From: Thalassobellus citreus
GTDB taxonomy: Bacteria; Bacteroidota; Bacteroidia; Flavobacteriales; Flavobacteriaceae
Assembly: GCF_044385915.1 (NCBI RefSeq)
Contig: NZ_JBISCC010000124.1
Coordinates: 248,001 to 312,000, forward strand
Direction of reading: 5' to 3'
DNA: 64,000 bases
The number at the start of each line of letters is the position of its first letter. Position 1 is the stretch's first letter. Both the position numbers and the translations under genes were made by a program. Below are positions 26,559 to 36,593 of this stretch, piece by piece. A model generated the notes under the pieces. The model did no database searches, was not told the origin of the DNA, and saw only the letters and a program-made list of their open reading frames with translations.

Positions 26559-28115
26559 TTACTTTATATGGATATTAATAAAGAACAAGTTAATTGAGGC
26601 TGGTTTTAAAATACACTTAAACTCATTGGTTATTTTGTTTGTCATATTAATTTTTGTTTCTGTTACTACGTTTTTATCGAATGTATTTACAGAATCCAAA
26701 GTTGGTGCTGTGTATGTAATTTGCTTTTTTATTTGTGTATTCTTTTCAGAATTATTAAAATCCATAGTTACGGTAATTGCATTTTTTTCAGAAAGGTTTA
26801 AAACTGAAATTACAACTTCTTTTCCATTATCAGAAATACTTGCAGAAGCATCAATCCATTTTATGTTATTTTCCATTTCAGGAGTATTCACAGTAATAGG
26901 CAAATTATTTGTTTGACTGTATTTACGATACGCTTGAAGTGGTGTATATATAGTTTGTTTATAAGATCCTTTTTTAGTAGTCATTATAGGAGCTAAAACA
27001 TTAACAGTTTGTGCCCAAGTAGCAAGACCTATAATATCAGCATTTCTTTGAAACAAATTTAAAAATTTCCCAATAGCCAGTGCATGAGACCAATTATATG
27101 GATATTCCATTTTATAGTCTCCAGAACCTTTGCCAGAATTGATATCCCAAATTCCCCATTCATCAATAGCAATTTTTAAAGGTGCCTTTCGAGGAGGGAA
27201 ACGATACCATGATGAAAAATCCTTAACGATACCTGAGCCTTCTTTAATAATTGCTCGCATATCATTTAACTGATTATCAAACGTATCAATATTTTTAAGT
27301 AATGTGCTGTATTTTGAATTGGATGGTATGGCATATAAATGAATGGCTAGATAATCACAAACAGGATGCATTTGTGAAACTACTTTACGACTCCACTCTA
27401 AATCCTCTGAATTTCCTACAAGTGTTATTTTTATAGAAGGATCTTGAAGTTTCATGAGTTTTGTAAACTGCCAACTGTCTTCAATATAATCTTTAACATT
27501 TTGGTGTTTTCCCGCATCTGTTACAGCATACTCTTCATTTCCTATTCCCCAATATTTCACATTAAAAGGTTCTTTATATCCATGAGATCTACGCAAATTA
27601 GCCCAATACGTATCTTCCGTTCCATTACAATATTCCACCCAATCTGAAGCGTCAGTTGGAGAATCTGTAGACATATTAACCACTAAAAAAGGTTCAGCTC
27701 CAATGGCTTTACAATATTGAATAAACTCTGCAGTACCAAAATGATTATCCATAGTACCACCCCAAATTAAGTTTTTACGTTTTGGTCGAGTTTCTTTCTT
27801 TCCAATTCCATCTTTCCAATGGTAAATTTTAACTACTGTACCTCCAGGAAATCTAAGAAGTGAGGGATTTAATCCTTGTACTTTTTTTAAAACATCTTTA
27901 CTAAAACCTTGTGCATTAGATAAAGGAGAATTTTCATCATAAATACCTCCATCAATGCAACGTCCTAGAAACTCAATAAATTGACCATATATTAAAGGAG
28001 AAATCTTTTCTGTTTTTTCATTCAGATTGATTACAATTTCTACATCCTTATTTTCTTGAGCATTTATATTCAAAAGTATAAAATGAATACAAAAAAGTAA
28101 TAGATATTTCTTCAT
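26559..28115 (-). CDS. GH51 alpha-L-arabinofuranosidase
   Basis: The 518-residue secreted protein has a signal peptide to about residue 19 and the GH51 (beta/alpha)8 fold with a C-terminal beta-sandwich. Signatures are ISPLIYGQFIEFLGRCIDGG at about 38-57, LRFPGGTVVKIYHWKDGIG, the acid/base Glu194 in YWGIGNEE and the nucleophile Glu319 in IDEWGIWD. It would remove terminal arabinofuranose from arabinan, arabinogalactan or glycoprotein arabinosides. It is the last gene of the leftward 16-gene run, 32 bases after GH97. Arabinose is not a usual N-glycan sugar, so the locus may also process plant hydroxyproline-linked glycans. Confidence 0.92.
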   Translation of the reverse strand: MKKYLLLFCIHFILLNINAQENKDVEIVINLNEKTEKISPLIYGQFIEFLGRCIDGGIYDENSPLSNAQGFSKDVLKKVQGLNPSLLRFPGGTVVKIYHWKDGIGKKETRPKRKNLIWGGTMDNHFGTAEFIQYCKAIGAEPFLVVNMSTDSPTDASDWVEYCNGTEDTYWANLRRSHGYKEPFNVKYWGIGNEEYAVTDAGKHQNVKDYIEDSWQFTKLMKLQDPSIKITLVGNSEDLEWSRKVVSQMHPVCDYLAIHLYAIPSNSKYSTLLKNIDTFDNQLNDMRAIIKEGSGIVKDFSSWYRFPPRKAPLKIAIDEWGIWDINSGKGSGDYKMEYPYNWSHALAIGKFLNLFQRNADIIGLATWAQTVNVLAPIMTTKKGSYKQTIYTPLQAYRKYSQTNNLPITVNTPEMENNIKWIDASASISDNGKEVVISVLNLSEKNAITVTMDFNNSEKNTQIKKQITYTAPTLDSVNTFDKNVVTETKINMTNKITNEFKCILKPASINLFFINIHIK

Positions 28116-28147
28116 CTAAATATTTTCTTAAAAAGCTAAACAAATAA

Positions 28148-30175
28148 TTATTTAATTGGTGTAAATCGAATCGCTTGCCCGCCTCCTGCAGCTAATTTTA
28201 AATCCAACACCGTTTTAAAATTTACTGTTTGTTGCGTTATAGCAATGTCTTGAGGGTTTGTTTTCCAATCGGCATTGGTTCCGTCTGCATAAATTTCGGC
28301 ACGGTAAGTTTTGTCTTTGTCTAAAAATGATAACTCGATTTTTAAATCACGTTTATTTTCATCTGTAATACTTCCTAAAAACCAATCATCGCTAAATTTA
28401 TCTTTTCTTGCAATAGTAATGTAATCTCCTATTTTACCATTGATTACTTTTGATGTTTCCCAATCTTCACCTAAATCTGAAATAAATTTAAATGCTGGTT
28501 GATTATCATAATTATCAATACAATCAGAAGCCATTTGCAATGGACTATACAAAACCACAAACAAAGCCAATTGTTTTGCTAAAGTGGTATTTACTCTTGA
28601 AGTTCCATCATCCAAATCATTCCATTTTACTCTATTTTTAGCATTCTTATATAAAATATCAAAAGTACCTGGCGTATAATCTATAGGACCACCTAATCCT
28701 CTGGTAAAAGGTAATATAGTATGATGTTCTGGTGGATTTCCAGAACTCCATCCATTCCATTCCATACCACGTGTGCCTTCTCGCGTCATCATATTTGGAT
28801 AGGTTCTTCTAATTCCTGTTGGCTTTATAGGTTCATGCGCATCAATCATAATATGATATTTTGCTGCCGTTTCTACAACGGCTCTATAATGGTTTACCAT
28901 AAATTGCCCATGGTGATATTGCCCTGCTGTTTGTATGCCACCCGCATAACCTGTTTTTACAGTTTTAACTCCGTAACTCTGATACATTGAAAATATGTTA
29001 TCAAAATTATCTTGAAAAGATTGTGCGCTACCTCCTGTTTCAACATGCCCGATAAACTCTATATTTTTAGATGCTGCATATTGGGTAACTTCTTTTATAT
29101 TAAAATCTTCATAAGGGGTTACAAAATCAAAAGCACCCTTTTTACCCCAATTTTCCCAACCTGTGTTCCAGCCTTCTACCAAAACACCTTGAATATTATG
29201 ATCGTGTGCAAAATCTATATAACGTTTTGTATCCTTTGTATTTGCTCCATGTCTTTCGCCTAAAGTCCAAGTGCTAGTACCTAAATGCATCCCCCACCAA
29301 ATACCTATATATTTCATAGGTTCTATCCATGAGGTATCTTCAATTTTATTAGATTCATTCAAATTCAAAATAGTATTTGAAGCTACTAAATCTTCTGCTT
29401 TATCCGTGATTAAGATAGTTCGCCAAGGTGTTTCCATAGGTGTTTTTGTTTTCACCTTAACACTATCTGGCCATGGCACTAAATTACATTCAAAGGCATA
29501 CTGATTGCTTTTAGACTTCAACAAAGTCATATCGGCATAATTTGTCAAATTTGCTTCATGAATACTTGCAAAAAAACCATCGGTAGTTTCAAACGTTATT
29601 GGTGTATTTGCTGAAGGAACTTCTGAAATATCTGCCTTTTTATATAGCGTTTCATACGATTCAAAATTTGCTGGAATATACCAAGCTGTATGATTTTTTC
29701 TAAAATTAAATTCGGTTAACTCTTTTGTAATACGTATGCTGTCAATATTTTTTTGCTCAGGTATTTCATAACGAAACCCTATTCCATCATCATAAACTTT
29801 AAAGATTAGGTTCATTTTTCGTTGTAATCCTTCTTTTTCTTGTAAGTGGATTTTCAACTGATTATAATTGTCAACGATTTTTTTATTCTCTCCCCAAACT
29901 TGTGTCCAAGTACTTTTTGATTGACTGTTTTCAAAACTTAATACTTTAAAGTTTTTATCTAATGATGGTGCATCTTTTAAATCGAAACCAAGTGCAGAAG
30001 ATTTAATAAAAAGTGAATCTTTATACTTAACAGAATAATTAAAAGATTCATTTTTTATTTCAATAATAGCTTCAATTTTCTGATTGGGCGATGTTACTTT
30101 TAAAGGCTTATTATTAGCACAACTTGTTACCAATAATAAGCTCAAAAAATATAATAGATGCTTTAGAATTTTCAT
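28148..30175 (-). CDS. GH97 alpha-glycosidase (SusB-like)
   Basis: The 675-residue lipoprotein (lipobox LLVTSC, Cys19) has the N-terminal beta-sandwich of GH97 (SPNQKIEAIIEIKNES, FRYEIPEQKN), a catalytic (beta/alpha)8 barrel and a C-terminal beta domain. Motifs include IGIWWGMHLG, VKTGYAGG, DAHEPIKPTGIRRTYPN at about 446 and MTREGTRGMEWNG. GH97 contains inverting alpha-glucosidases and retaining alpha-galactosidases. The Gly in VKTGY, where I expect retaining members to carry an Asp nucleophile, suggests the inverting group, but this needs an alignment. Its ATG overlaps the stop of the GH3 gene by four bases (ATGA), so the two are coupled. Confidence 0.92.
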   Translation of the reverse strand: MKILKHLLYFLSLLLVTSCANNKPLKVTSPNQKIEAIIEIKNESFNYSVKYKDSLFIKSSALGFDLKDAPSLDKNFKVLSFENSQSKSTWTQVWGENKKIVDNYNQLKIHLQEKEGLQRKMNLIFKVYDDGIGFRYEIPEQKNIDSIRITKELTEFNFRKNHTAWYIPANFESYETLYKKADISEVPSANTPITFETTDGFFASIHEANLTNYADMTLLKSKSNQYAFECNLVPWPDSVKVKTKTPMETPWRTILITDKAEDLVASNTILNLNESNKIEDTSWIEPMKYIGIWWGMHLGTSTWTLGERHGANTKDTKRYIDFAHDHNIQGVLVEGWNTGWENWGKKGAFDFVTPYEDFNIKEVTQYAASKNIEFIGHVETGGSAQSFQDNFDNIFSMYQSYGVKTVKTGYAGGIQTAGQYHHGQFMVNHYRAVVETAAKYHIMIDAHEPIKPTGIRRTYPNMMTREGTRGMEWNGWSSGNPPEHHTILPFTRGLGGPIDYTPGTFDILYKNAKNRVKWNDLDDGTSRVNTTLAKQLALFVVLYSPLQMASDCIDNYDNQPAFKFISDLGEDWETSKVINGKIGDYITIARKDKFSDDWFLGSITDENKRDLKIELSFLDKDKTYRAEIYADGTNADWKTNPQDIAITQQTVNFKTVLDLKLAAGGGQAIRFTPIK

Positions 30176-32814
30176 TTAGTCACTTTAAACATTGCTTTCA
30201 ATAATTCAACAGAGTTTCCCCCAACCATCACTTCAAAATCACCAGATTCAACCACATTTTTCATCTCACGATTCCAAATAGACAATTCGTTTGATGTTAA
30301 TTTAAATGAGATGTTTTTAGTTTCTCCTTTTTTAATAAACACACGCTCAAAACCTTTTAATGTTTTTCTAGGTGTTGTCACGCTACTGTAGACATCATTA
30401 ATGTATAATTGTACCACCTCATCACCATCATAATCTCCAGTGTTTTTCACATCAACAGTAACAGTTAAACTGCCATCTGTTTTGATTTTATCTGCACTTA
30501 ATTTTATGTTTGAATATTCAAAAGTAGTATAGCTTAATCCGTAACCAAAAGTGTATAATGGATTTTCGCTTTCACTCACATATCTATGAATTGCAGATGG
30601 TTTTTGATTGTAATAAATAGGTAGTTGTCCAACAGATTTCGGAAAAGTAATCGGATTTTTTCCTCCTGGATTATAATCACCAAATAACACATCGGCAACA
30701 GCTTTTCCACCAGCTTCCCCAGGGAACCAACCCTCTAAAATAGCAGGAATATTTTCATTAATCCAATTAACAGCTAATGGACGACCGTTTAACAAGACAC
30801 AAACCACAGGTGTTCCTGTTGCCTGAATTGCTTGAATTAATTCTTGTTGCATTCCGTGTAATTTTAAAGTAGCAACATCTCTATTTTCTTCTACCAATTC
30901 TCTAGACTCTCCTAAAACAACAACGGCTACGTCTGCTTTTTTAGCAATAGCAATAGCAGGTTGTAAGTCGATTTTTTTCAAATTCCAACGCAAGTGTGCT
31001 CTGGCACCCCAACCGCCTTCCCACATTTCTATGCGGACTTTATATTTTTTGCCAGCTTCAATTTTCTTTGGTGCAGTTACAATACTAGTTGCGCCTTTTT
31101 TCCAATTATCAATCACTAATTGGTCATCAATCCACATTCTAATACCATCATCAGAACTCAATCCAATCCAACCATCAAATGACGTATCAGATTTGATAAA
31201 ACCTGTCCAACGAATTGAAAAATTATCATCGTTAACACCTGCTCCAGGATTCCAAGGCCAATCAAATTGTAAATCTTTATCAATACGAGTTAAGGCTGGT
31301 TTTCCTTCTATTTTTTTATTATTAAAATATTCGCCTTTTAATCCGTTTTGAGATTCATCTGGTGTAAATAAATATTTTGATGGAATAATTTGCCCTTTTA
31401 CAATTAAAGGTACACCTTCTTCATACAATACTTCTGTGTTTTCACCTGCAACTTCTTTGATGCCTTCTAATACCGTAGTTGCTACTTTATTTTTTACCGA
31501 ATAGCCTCCTAAACGTGATGCATTGGCATTTGGTCCAATAACCGCAATGGTTTTGATATCTTTGCTTAAAGGCAATAATTTGTTTTTATTTTTTAATAAA
31601 GTGATGGATTTACGTCCCGCTTCTAAAACAATATCTTGATTTTCTTTTGAATGAAAACGCTCTTTGATTAAGTTTTTAGCGGTATAAGGATTTTCAAACA
31701 AACCTAATAAAAACTTCAATCGTAACACACCTCCAGCAGCTCTATCAATATCAGCCATCGATAATTCACCTTCATTTACAAGTTCAATAAGTGTTTTTTG
31801 CCAAAACTCATTTGAAAAGTCATAAAACTGCATATCAACACCTGCTGAAACTGCTTGACGGATACTTTCTTTAGGAGAATCAGCGGCATAATGTGTGGTT
31901 TGAATGTATTTAATAGCTCCTAAATCTGAGACCACAATACCTTTGAATCCCCATTCTTTTCGCAATACATCAGTTAATAACCAATGATTAGCTGCACACG
32001 GAATTCCATCTAATTCAGAATACGCACACATCGTTCCTAAAGCACCTCCTTTGGTAAATACTTTTTCAAAAGAAGGTAAAAAATCTTCACGAGCTGTACG
32101 TTCTCCAACAATTACGGGTGATGAGTTTCCACCTGCTTGTGGATAACTATGCACCGCAAAATGTTTTGGTTCTGCAATAATAGATCGGTCTGATGCCAAA
32201 GTATCACCTTGCATTCCATTGACCATAGCTAAACCGAGTTCACCAGCCAAATACACATCTTCTCCAAAAGTTTCGGCAACACGTCCCCAACGAGGTTCAC
32301 GACCAACACCTAAAACAGGACCTAAGCCAAAATGAACACCGTGTGCTCTGGCTTCTGCTCCTATAACGCCACCTACTTTTTTCATCAATTCAGTATCCCA
32401 AGTCGCACCTAAACCAATATTGATTGGAAAAGCCGTACTTCCTTCATCTAAATATCCGTGCAGCATTTCACACATAATCAATGCAGGAATGCCCCATCTA
32501 TTATTTTTGATAACATCTTTTTGAAGTTCATTAATCATTTTCGCTGAACGTGGATAAATATCATGTATCGCACCAACGCCTAAATCACCAATCTTATTTT
32601 TGGTTTTACTTTTTGAAAAGTCTTCTCCTTCTTTAAAAAACTCGCCTTTGTACATATCCATTTGGCGGACTTTTTCTTCTAAACTCATTCGGCTCAACAA
32701 ATCTGTCAAGCGTTCCTCTACAGGTAATTTTTCATTTTGATAAGGATATTTTTGCGAAAATCCTTGAAGGACACATCCAAATATAAAGACGACTATTATT
32801 GCTGTTTTTCTCAT
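30172..32814 (-). CDS. GH3 beta-glycosidase with inserted PA14 domain
   Basis: The 880-residue secreted protein (signal peptide to about residue 20) has the GH3 N-terminal barrel with EMLHGY, GVGREPRWGRVAETFGED, EPKHFAVHSYPQAGGN and the nucleophile Asp297 in GIVVSDLGAI. The (alpha/beta)6 sandwich is interrupted at about 478-615 by a PA14 domain (GLKGEYFNNKKIEGKP, FDGWIGLSSDDGIRMWIDD). A fibronectin-III-like C-terminus follows (YTFGYGLSYTTFEYS). PA14-bearing GH3 enzymes include beta-glucosidases and beta-xylosidases. Beside GH92, GH29 and GH20 genes, removal of the core beta-1,2-xylose of plant-type N-glycans is an attractive possibility, but specificity cannot be read from sequence. Confidence 0.92.
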   Translation of the reverse strand: MRKTAIIVVFIFGCVLQGFSQKYPYQNEKLPVEERLTDLLSRMSLEEKVRQMDMYKGEFFKEGEDFSKSKTKNKIGDLGVGAIHDIYPRSAKMINELQKDVIKNNRWGIPALIMCEMLHGYLDEGSTAFPINIGLGATWDTELMKKVGGVIGAEARAHGVHFGLGPVLGVGREPRWGRVAETFGEDVYLAGELGLAMVNGMQGDTLASDRSIIAEPKHFAVHSYPQAGGNSSPVIVGERTAREDFLPSFEKVFTKGGALGTMCAYSELDGIPCAANHWLLTDVLRKEWGFKGIVVSDLGAIKYIQTTHYAADSPKESIRQAVSAGVDMQFYDFSNEFWQKTLIELVNEGELSMADIDRAAGGVLRLKFLLGLFENPYTAKNLIKERFHSKENQDIVLEAGRKSITLLKNKNKLLPLSKDIKTIAVIGPNANASRLGGYSVKNKVATTVLEGIKEVAGENTEVLYEEGVPLIVKGQIIPSKYLFTPDESQNGLKGEYFNNKKIEGKPALTRIDKDLQFDWPWNPGAGVNDDNFSIRWTGFIKSDTSFDGWIGLSSDDGIRMWIDDQLVIDNWKKGATSIVTAPKKIEAGKKYKVRIEMWEGGWGARAHLRWNLKKIDLQPAIAIAKKADVAVVVLGESRELVEENRDVATLKLHGMQQELIQAIQATGTPVVCVLLNGRPLAVNWINENIPAILEGWFPGEAGGKAVADVLFGDYNPGGKNPITFPKSVGQLPIYYNQKPSAIHRYVSESENPLYTFGYGLSYTTFEYSNIKLSADKIKTDGSLTVTVDVKNTGDYDGDEVVQLYINDVYSSVTTPRKTLKGFERVFIKKGETKNISFKLTSNELSIWNREMKNVVESGDFEVMVGGNSVELLKAMFKVTK

Positions 32815-32823
32815 TTTTTGATA

Positions 32824-35073
32824 TTAATTTTGAATCACTTTTAAAGTTTTACCATTTACAAGATCATCGTGTGATATAAAATAACTATTGTAATTTTTAC
32901 CGTTTAATTTAATTTGCTTGATGTTTCCGTTGTTATTCACTTCTCTTTCAATAACAATCGTTTTGTTTTTATAATATTTTGGATCTAATTGAATCGTAAT
33001 TTTATCAAACATAGGTGTGGTAATCGTATATTTTGGGTCACTTGGAACGACAGGGTAAATTCCCATCATAGCAGATACCAACCAAGCAGACATCGTTCCC
33101 GTATCATCATTTCCTGGTAAACCTGCAGGTTTATTTTGAAAATATTGATGCACTAGTTTTTTTACCATTTTTTGACTTCTCCATTCTTGACCTTTTACAT
33201 AGTTGAACAAAAACGGATAAGCAATATCGGGTTCATTTGCCATATCAAATTGGTCTTTATCAAAAACCTCTTGTAGTTTTTTAGCAAACGCTATTTTGCC
33301 ACCCATTAACTTGATTAACCCTTTGGTATCGTGCGTAACCATAAAGCTATATTGCCACGCATTTCCTTCAATAAAACCTAAGTTTTTCTGAAAATTAGCT
33401 CCAACTTCTGGATTGTAAGGCGTTAACCAAGAACCATCATCATTTTTAGGACGCAATAAATTGAATTTTTTATCAAATAATTTACGATAAGAGATTGCTC
33501 TTTTCGAAAACACTTTGGCATCTTCGTTTTTACCCAAAGCCTTTGCTAATTGTGCAATGGAAAAATCGGTAATATTGTATTCTTGCGTAGTAGAAACCGA
33601 ACCGCTGTGTGTTGTTTTTGTCGTTAAATATCCTTTTTCGATATAATCTTTTAAACCTGGTCGCAATGGATTCTCTTCAATTTGTGTAGCAGATTTTTTC
33701 ATAGCAGTATATGCTTTGTTAACATCAAAATCTCTGATGCCTTTTAAATACGTATCTGCAATAATAATTCCAGCAGGATCTCCCACCATTGTGGTTGTTT
33801 CCGTAGCATTTAATTCCCATTTTGGCAACCAACCCGATTCGTCATAAATCTGCAACATACTTTTTACCATATTGGATTGTTGCTTCGGATAAACCAAACT
33901 CATCAACTGATGTAAATTTCGATACGTATCCCATAATGAAAACGTGGTGTAACGTGTGCCATCCGTTTTTAATGTTTCTCTGGTTTTCATTTTAGGATAA
34001 TCACCATTAAAATCATTCAGAGTGTTTGGATGAATTAAGGTATGATACAACGCTGTATAAAAAACAGTCTTGTCATCATCACTTCCGCCTTCTACTTTAA
34101 TTCTTGATAAATACGAATTCCATTCTTTTTTTGAATCGGCTAAAATTTGATCAAAAGTTTTGTTAGCAGTTTCTTTTTCTAAGTTTTCTCTAGCGTTTTC
34201 TATACTTACGTATGATACACCAATTTTCATTTCAACTGTGGTTGGCTTATCAAAATGATAACGCATATACGCACCAATACTATCACCAACTACTTCTTTA
34301 GTAAAACCTTTTTTGATTCGTGTTTTGCCGTTGTATCCCATCCATTGACCTTCAATACCTTTGTTTTTTGCGGTTTTTTTCCAAGCCCCAAATGTTTTGG
34401 CTGGTGTAGAAAAACGCGCTACAAAATATACAGGATAAGCTTCCTCAGGTTTGTAATAACAAAAAGAACCTACGGAACGAATCCCCTCAATTTCTGTAGG
34501 AGACACTACTTTTGTCATCGCACCTTCTTCATTAGTTAATCCTAAACCTAAGTTGATTAAAATATTGGCATCGCCTTTAGGAAAATGATATTTGCTAACC
34601 CCTACACGCGTAGTTGCCGTGGCTTCTACTTTAATCTTATATTTTTCTATAGTATTTGTGTAATAGCCAACAGAAGCATGTTCGTTTTTGTAGGTTGAAC
34701 CGTATTTTAAATAATCGGTTTCTAAAGAACCTGTGGTTGGCATTGCTAAAATAACACCCAATTCTGGACAGCCAACACCGCTAATATTTACGTGACTAAA
34801 ACCTGTTAAATATTTATTTTCATTAGCATACGGCGTGGACCACCAACGACTGTCTTTGTCAAAAGGTGAATTTTGAGGTCCAGCCACATTAAAAGGCGAC
34901 ACATTTGCCATTCCTCTAACCGCAATGGGGCCAGGATTGGTTGTTCCAAAATTTGAAGAACCAATAAACGGATTGACAAAATCAGCAGGTTCTTGTGCAT
35001 GAATGTGAAAACAACTCCAAAAAGCCATTATATATATGGCTTTTAAAAATTGATTTTTTGAATTTAAAAACAT
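32824..35073 (-). CDS. GH92 alpha-mannosidase, divergent subgroup
   Basis: The 749-residue secreted protein has the GH92 N-terminal beta-sandwich (ADFVNPFIGSSNFGTTNPGP, GFSHVNISGVGCPELG) and the (alpha/alpha)6 catalytic domain. In the latter are FSLWDTYRNLHQLMSLVYP, FIEGNAWQYSFMVTHD with the presumed acid Glu, and GLPGNDDTGTMSAW near residue 655. Two signatures deviate from the two canonical GH92 proteins in this operon: NPGPIAVRGM replaces YPGATVPFGM, and GNDDTG replaces GNEDCG. A different mannoside linkage is likely. Family members are calcium-dependent inverting exo-alpha-mannosidases acting outside the cytoplasm. The gene starts 9 bases after the GH29 stop. Confidence 0.92.
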   Translation of the reverse strand: MFLNSKNQFLKAIYIMAFWSCFHIHAQEPADFVNPFIGSSNFGTTNPGPIAVRGMANVSPFNVAGPQNSPFDKDSRWWSTPYANENKYLTGFSHVNISGVGCPELGVILAMPTTGSLETDYLKYGSTYKNEHASVGYYTNTIEKYKIKVEATATTRVGVSKYHFPKGDANILINLGLGLTNEEGAMTKVVSPTEIEGIRSVGSFCYYKPEEAYPVYFVARFSTPAKTFGAWKKTAKNKGIEGQWMGYNGKTRIKKGFTKEVVGDSIGAYMRYHFDKPTTVEMKIGVSYVSIENARENLEKETANKTFDQILADSKKEWNSYLSRIKVEGGSDDDKTVFYTALYHTLIHPNTLNDFNGDYPKMKTRETLKTDGTRYTTFSLWDTYRNLHQLMSLVYPKQQSNMVKSMLQIYDESGWLPKWELNATETTTMVGDPAGIIIADTYLKGIRDFDVNKAYTAMKKSATQIEENPLRPGLKDYIEKGYLTTKTTHSGSVSTTQEYNITDFSIAQLAKALGKNEDAKVFSKRAISYRKLFDKKFNLLRPKNDDGSWLTPYNPEVGANFQKNLGFIEGNAWQYSFMVTHDTKGLIKLMGGKIAFAKKLQEVFDKDQFDMANEPDIAYPFLFNYVKGQEWRSQKMVKKLVHQYFQNKPAGLPGNDDTGTMSAWLVSAMMGIYPVVPSDPKYTITTPMFDKITIQLDPKYYKNKTIVIEREVNNNGNIKQIKLNGKNYNSYFISHDDLVNGKTLKVIQN

Positions 35074-35082
35074 AGGCTGCTT

Positions 35083-36567
35083 TTATCTATTTACTTTATT
35101 TATTTTTAAAGTCCATACTTCTTTACATGGTAAATTATTTCTTAATTTCTCTGGAATTATTACTTTAAATCCTTTCTCTAATTTTTGCCATTTCAACTTT
35201 GTTTTTGAACCTAACATTGTAATTTTAGCTCCTTTTTTAGGACTAATTGATTTCACAATAACTTCGGAAGGAATTTTAGTTTCACCTTCTTTTGCCATAT
35301 AAAATAAGAATACATTTTCCTTTTGGTTTTGCGTCATACAAATGTTGTTCTCTTTGAAAGGAGCAATAGGTTTGGTGTTATAAATCGCACTGCTATTTAT
35401 TTTCATCCAAGCGCCATATGCAGCTAATAAATCATATGCACCTTGTTGCCATTGTCCGTCAGGTCCTGGCGCAACATTTAACAATAAATTTCCACCTTTT
35501 GCAACAACATCAACCAACATCTGAATTCCCTCTCTACCTGTCATATACTTAGCATCTGGTGTATAAGACCATCCGCCTCCAGAAGTAATACAAGATTCCC
35601 AAGGATATGGCAATGTTTTTTCTGGAACACGGTTTTCTGGTGTTAAATAGTTTTGATTTTTACCGTGTACAGCTCTATCAACTACAATTAAACCTGGTTG
35701 TTTTTTGCGCGCTTTTACTACCAATTCGTCCATTTTCACATCCTGCTCAACAACGCGATGTTTTATAAATCCGTTACCTGATTTATTTTCTTCAAATTTT
35801 TCATCATAATTTTGATGAACATTTATTGAATCTCTTTTTCTTACCCAGCCACCATCAAGCCATAAAATATCTACTTTACCATAATCTGTCAATAATTCTA
35901 AGATTTGATTATGCGTAAAATCTACATACTTTTGCCATTTTTCTGGATACAACTTAGGATCGTAATTTACATTTCTATCAAATGGAGGAAAGTATGGATC
36001 CCAATAAGACTCTGTATGCCAATCTGGTTTTGAGAAATATGCGCCAATCCACATATTTTCTGTTCTAAACGCATTGAAAACTTCTTTTGTAACATTTGCT
36101 CTAGGATTTGTACTAAATGCACATTCTGGATCAGTTACTTTGTAATCTGTATATTTAGAATCGAACATCGAAAATCCATCGTGATGTTTGGTGGTAAAGA
36201 CCATATATTTCATTCCAGCATCTTTAGCTGCTTTTGCCCATTTTTCTGGATTGAATTTTTTAGGATTAAATGTTTTCTTTAAAGCTTCATAATCTTTTAC
36301 ATATTGATAGTAATTTTGAGGGTTACTACCTTTTGTACGTTCACACCAACCGTAATCTTCAGGACATAAAGACCAAGATTCTACAATTCCCCATTGCGAA
36401 TAAGTTCCCCAATGCATTAATAATCCGAATTTTTTCCCTTGCCATTCTTCTAGGTTTTCTAAAACTAATGGATCTGTTTCTGGTACATACCTTTCGTCTT
36501 CATAAATGGCTTGAGAAAATATCTTTGCTGAAACTAATAGAGCTAAAATTGCGATTCTTTTTTTCAT
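35083..36567 (-). CDS. GH29 alpha-L-fucosidase
   Basis: The 494-residue secreted protein (signal peptide to about residue 19) has the GH29 barrel: FGLLMHWGTYSQWGIVESWS, YMVFTTKHHDGFSMFDSKYT and the nucleophile Asp238 in VDILWLDGGW. The C-terminal beta-sandwich runs from about 390. It would release alpha-fucose from glycan non-reducing ends or from the N-glycan core. The three GH29 proteins of this window differ clearly in the active-site surroundings (LDGGW, FDGDW, FDGAN), so they are not recent duplicates and probably cut different linkages. It is flanked by two GH92 genes in the same operon. Confidence 0.94.
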   Translation of the reverse strand: MKKRIAILALLVSAKIFSQAIYEDERYVPETDPLVLENLEEWQGKKFGLLMHWGTYSQWGIVESWSLCPEDYGWCERTKGSNPQNYYQYVKDYEALKKTFNPKKFNPEKWAKAAKDAGMKYMVFTTKHHDGFSMFDSKYTDYKVTDPECAFSTNPRANVTKEVFNAFRTENMWIGAYFSKPDWHTESYWDPYFPPFDRNVNYDPKLYPEKWQKYVDFTHNQILELLTDYGKVDILWLDGGWVRKRDSINVHQNYDEKFEENKSGNGFIKHRVVEQDVKMDELVVKARKKQPGLIVVDRAVHGKNQNYLTPENRVPEKTLPYPWESCITSGGGWSYTPDAKYMTGREGIQMLVDVVAKGGNLLLNVAPGPDGQWQQGAYDLLAAYGAWMKINSSAIYNTKPIAPFKENNICMTQNQKENVFLFYMAKEGETKIPSEVIVKSISPKKGAKITMLGSKTKLKWQKLEKGFKVIIPEKLRNNLPCKEVWTLKINKVNR

Positions 36568-36593
36568 TGTCCTTGATTATCGTGTTTGTTCGT

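Noticed and set aside
31031..31351. Plus-strand open frame of 106 codons within GH3
   Set aside because: Antisense to the PA14 domain; a shadow of a real gene.
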